Assembly: GCF_000365305.1 (NCBI RefSeq)
Contig: NZ_CM001841.1
Location: 730,384 to 762,616, forward strand
Origin: Dickeya dianthicola NCPPB 453
Lineage (GTDB): Bacteria > Pseudomonadota > Gammaproteobacteria > Enterobacterales > Enterobacteriaceae
Direction of reading: 5' to 3'
DNA: 32,233 bases
Part shown: in pieces, positions 29,928 through 32,233 of the stretch
Layout of the letters: every line of letters starts with the position of its first letter
Position numbering within the stretch: the first letter of the stretch is position 1
Program-made: the position numbers and the translations under genes
Notes under the pieces: generated by a model
What the model was told of the DNA's origin: nothing
Seen by the model: the letters and a program-made list of their open reading frames with translations, nothing else
The model's database searches: none

Positions 29928-30320
29928 ATGAGTCTGATATTTGGGCAAAATGAAATCATGAGTATGTTAAGCACCCCTGTTCACAATGATAGACGAGCGA
30001 TTGCAGTCATTGATGAAAAATGCAAGATACTCTGCGCGAATTCCGCATTTAATGCACATTTTGGTTTGCGTACCGGCACCACAGCGCCTGCTTCCATTGA
30101 TGAAGTGCTTCCGGTCAATGTCCGGTTCGCCTATCAGGATTTCATGACCAACAGCGATCTGCTCAGCACGCATGTCGCCTGGGATCTACTGTCAGACGGC
30201 TTTGCCAAAAAGCCGCTCAGTACGCTCTCGTTTTCCAAGTTGAATGTGGAAGATAGGGTATTGTCGCTGTTAATCCTCAACCAGGATGAAGGTGATATCA
30301 CCACCACGATGGCGTCATGA
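29928..30320 (+). CDS. Stand-alone PAS-like domain protein, function unknown
   Basis: The 130-residue protein starts at an ATG preceded by GAGGAC. Residues 20-60 (RRAIAVIDEKCKILCANSAF, then NAHFGLRTG) look like the first strands and helix of a PAS domain (xxAIxVID...ILxANxAFxxxFG). A closing sheet could be formed by STLSFSKLNVEDRVLSLLIL. There is no kinase, GGDEF, helix-turn-helix or membrane segment, so it would be a free sensor or a domain that acts on another protein. It is alone between AT-rich gaps. It could be the remaining N-terminal part of a longer regulator, but the ORF ends normally and no relict domain follows. I do not recognise a named gene. Confidence 0.6.
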   Translation: MSLIFGQNEIMSMLSTPVHNDRRAIAVIDEKCKILCANSAFNAHFGLRTGTTAPASIDEVLPVNVRFAYQDFMTNSDLLSTHVAWDLLSDGFAKKPLSTLSFSKLNVEDRVLSLLILNQDEGDITTTMAS

Positions 30321-30755
30321 AACCGGATGTCTGGAAAGTAAACGCATACTGTATCAATTCTTCATTGGTATGATTTTTTTGTGTTTCCATGCTGGTTATT
30401 ATCAATCGTATTGATGATGGCGCTATTCTCTTTCTTTTTGTGTTGTTTTATATCGATACGTTTCGATACCTTATTTCACAATCAAACTAATAACAAATCC
30501 ATATTTAAATACATTTCTTATCGTTAAGTGTCTTTTTTCTATAACCCATAATAAAATGACCAACAGAAAAGATTCTTCTTTTATTCAACTTTCAATAATG
30601 ACGGCATGACGCTGCGAGGCTAATTATTCGCGGCTTGTCCTGGTCATTTCGCCGGATAGACCAGATGATTGATGCTGAAAATCCGATACTGGAGGGAAAT
30701 CACTATGTTGACATATCGTACCTGACTGCTTCGGGCCAGGAGGTTGCTCTCCAGC
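30321..30755. other. AT-rich intergenic stretch, no gene seen
   Basis: No ORF above about 40 codons with a ribosome site, no RNA gene and no clear terminator were found in these 435 bases. It separates the PAS-like gene from repeat array D. Confidence 0.5.
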
Positions 30756-30874
30756 GATCCCGGCAACACAGTGATCCCGAAAACAATGTGATCATGAAAA
30801 CAATGTGATCATGAAAACAATGTGATCATGAAAACAATGTGATCCCGAAAACAATGTGATCCTAAAAACAATGT
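30756..30874. repeat. 17-bp tandem repeat, seven copies (array D)
   Basis: Seven contiguous 17-base units of type GATCATGAAAACAATGT run from 30756 to 30874. The three central copies (30790-30840) are identical; outer copies carry GATCCCG or GATCCTA at the start, and the first is the most diverged. The array abuts a decayed TonB-receptor gene end. Confidence 0.92.
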
Positions 30875-30875
30875 G

Positions 30876-31147
30876 GAAAACGCCCAACTTGGTGTGGCGG
30901 GGGAAAACGGCAAGCGGCTGCCAGATTTGCCGGAGCATATTTCTTCATCTGAGTGAACGGTGCGTTCGCTGGCTCGCTGGAAGGGCTGATTGTTGGCAGC
31001 GGCGTGCGCGACATCGGCAGATCCTACGACGTGACCAAAAACTGGCGCGTGCAGGTTAACGCGACCAATCCGGTGAATCATTACTATGTCAGCACCTGTA
31101 ATTTCTGGTGTCACTACGCAGAAGAGCGTGATATTCCGCCACTATGA
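30876..31147 (+). pseudogene. 3' remnant of a TonB-dependent siderophore receptor
   Basis: One frame (30876-30956) gives AQLGVAGENGKRLPDLPEHI, the periplasm-side turn common before the last strands of ferrichrome/ferrioxamine-type receptors. A shift of frame near 30950 leads to NGAFAGSLEGLIVGSGVRDI, GRSYDVTKNWRVQVNATNPV and NHYYVSTCNFWCHYAEER, which match the C-terminal barrel strands with the conserved cysteine pair. Between IGRS and YDVTKNW about 20-25 residues (the usual VPSYTLVDA segment) are missing, the final aromatic residue of the barrel is absent, and no N-terminal part or plug exists upstream. The gene is therefore dead: truncated, frameshifted and internally deleted. Confidence 0.75.
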
Positions 31148-31223
31148 CGTATCGCTGGTAATAAGCCCCTCGCCGGGTGGTATCCCGTCATTGGTCACGG
31201 TGGGACACCGCACTGGTATAATG

Positions 31224-31399
31224 TATACCCCAAATAATTCGAGTTGCAGGACGGCGGCAAGAGAGTGAATGCCGATGAGCTTACTCAGGTAAGTTATTCG
31301 GGTGAGCGACAAATTTCGCTGCGGCCCTGAAAGAGCGAGGCCCAGGGGTGGGCGAGTAATAAAGCCAACACACCTGCAACGTGAAGTATGACGGATATA
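31224..31399. repeat. MITE-like enterobacterial palindromic repeat, about 176 bp
   Basis: The ends are inverted copies: TATACCCCAAATAATTCGAG then TTGCAGG on the left, against CCTGCAAC...CGGATATA on the right, matching at about 18 of 27 positions. Inside are shorter inverted segments (GATGAGCTTACTCAGG...). The outer sequence is one I know from many copies in intergenic regions of Pectobacterium, Dickeya, Photorhabdus and Yersinia. It has no coding capacity; a 111-codon minus-strand frame (31142-31477) across it is fortuitous. Confidence 0.75.
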
Positions 31400-31985
31400 T
31401 CTGCCATTTGAACGGGCAAGCGCAAGGTTATTTATTCCCACAGATTGGTTGGCAATAAAAATAAACTGGCTAAACAACGGGGTATGCGTGAAGAAACGCA
31501 GCCGTGTTGGTTATTAGCAGGCATTTGTTAGCCAGTTGCATTCCTGCCGCAACAAGCCATTTAATATCATAACACAATGAATTAAATGGGTTTATTTTGA
31601 TTTCCCCCTCGCGTCATCGACAGTTATTACCCGTATTTTCCCCGTATGCGTCCTGCCTTTTTTAACCATGTAAATTATAAGGATTTAATTTTCCCTAGTG
31701 ATAATGCTCACAAGGTTATGGGCGTTTGCCTAATTTTTTGTGTCATAATTTCATCATATGGGAGACATTGCCTAATGACTAAATGAAATATAGTCATAAT
31801 AATTTAAATAAAACAGGGTTTTTGTTTAATTAATACGTAGTTTCTTTTTTGTGATATTGATCTCTCTGTTATAGGGCTACAGTGAAATATAGCTGCTTTT
31901 CACTTGATACAGATTGATGCCATATATCAGATGCATTTCCCGATACACAGTTTATTACTGCAAATCTTGTAAATGAGTTAACTAT
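31400..31985. other. AT-rich upstream region of the enolase-superfamily gene
   Basis: No gene is seen. Possible control elements are weak: an imperfect KdgR-like palindrome AAAACAGGGTTTT (31810-31822) and a CRP-like TGTGA-N6-TCTCT (31850-31865). Either would fit a sugar-acid catabolic gene, but neither match is decisive. Confidence 0.4.
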
Positions 31986-32001
31986 CCAGGCAGGTAACAA
32001 C

Positions 32002-32233
32002 GTGAAAATAGAATCGATTGACGTCACCGTCTTCACTTACCCCACTCGCCGCGTCTCTGACAGCGCCGGGCACTCCCATCCGGGCGATGAGCATCAGGCC
32101 AGCATGGCGCTGCTGACCATCACCGCCGACAGCGGTCACAAAGGCTATGCGTTTGCGCCGCCGGAAGTGATCCGCCCGTATGTGGTGAACAGCTTTTTCC
32201 GCAAGGTGTTGATTGGGCAGGATCCGTTTGACC
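32002..32233 (+). CDS. Mandelate racemase/muconate lactonizing enzyme family protein, N-terminal part
   Basis: A GTG start at 32002 follows AGGCAGG and gives 77 residues before the window ends. MKIESIDVTVFTYPTRRVSD and the later ALLTITADSGHKGYAFAPPE are the N-terminal capping domain of the enolase superfamily, which closes over the active site in the downstream barrel. The catalytic residues lie outside the window, so the reaction cannot be stated. Relatives dehydrate or racemise sugar acids. The long AT-rich leader suggests regulated expression. Confidence 0.75.
   Translation, partial: MKIESIDVTVFTYPTRRVSDSAGHSHPGDEHQASMALLTITADSGHKGYAFAPPEVIRPYVVNSFFRKVLIGQDPFD

Noticed and set aside
30756-30874. 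Possible iterons of a replication origin
   Set aside because: No replication protein gene or DnaA boxes nearby; similar arrays occur at other sites in the window.
31142-31477. 111-codon minus-strand ORF
   Set aside because: It lies almost entirely in the MITE-like palindromic repeat and has no start signal.
31806-31827. KdgR operator before the enolase-superfamily gene
   Set aside because: The palindrome is imperfect and in a very AT-rich background, so it is kept only as a weak remark.

Overview
This window looks like chromosomal DNA of a pectinolytic enterobacterium, most likely Dickeya or a close relative. The reasons are the enterobacterial gene set, GC-rich core genes separated by AT-rich intergenic regions, the conserved ghxP-yjcE-actP-yjcH-acs neighbourhood, and enterobacterial repeats. 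The species is inferred from gene content as I remember it; no database search was run.

Layout. (1) 1-697: the right end of an integrative element. A tyrosine integrase, cut by the window start, reads leftward. At 674-697 lies a fragment identical, as I recall it, to the 3' end of tRNA-Gly(CCC) (glyU), which marks the attachment site. (2) 698-1450: an HxlR-type regulator with an upstream palindrome, flanked on both sides by 18-bp tandem repeats. (3) 1456-10377: a silver/copper efflux locus (silS-silR, divergent from silC-silF-silB-silA). It was cut at both ends. The last codons of silS and all of silE are missing, and silG is broken and joined to a small internal piece of pcoS, so a larger sil-pco locus seems to have collapsed here. 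(4) 10525-14094: surface-polysaccharide genes: a WbpM-type dehydratase, divergent from an epimerase and a phosphosugar transferase. (5) 14167-19166: a minus-strand operon for an ABC importer of the glycerol-phosphate type that contains gpdQ, a glycerophosphodiesterase. (6) 19415-21020: a di-Mop molybdate-binding protein and the lipid A acyltransferase lpxP. (7) 21031-21379: a compact minus-strand transcript with two tiny ORFs, CRP-type sites, a promoter and a terminator. Both peptides resemble the 28-residue AzuC. (8) 21843-29164: ghxP, yjcE and the acs-yjcH-actP acetate operon. (9) 29165-32001: AT-rich, gene-poor DNA holding a stand-alone PAS-like protein, a 17-bp tandem repeat, a TonB-receptor pseudogene and a MITE-like palindromic repeat. 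(10) 32002-end: the start of an enolase-superfamily gene.

How the genes work together. SilRS senses periplasmic Ag+/Cu+ and should activate silCFBA through the palindrome at 3662-3679; SilF hands metal to the SilCBA pump. The ugp-like importer would bring in glycerophosphodiesters for GpdQ to split into glycerol 3-phosphate and an alcohol. Acs and ActP capture acetate. CRP-like sites occur upstream of both acs and the small-ORF transcript, so carbon status may link these units (inference).

The most unusual items are the tandem pair of AzuC-like small ORFs, the silG'-'pcoS deletion scar, and four unrelated intergenic arrays of 16-18 bp tandem repeats.
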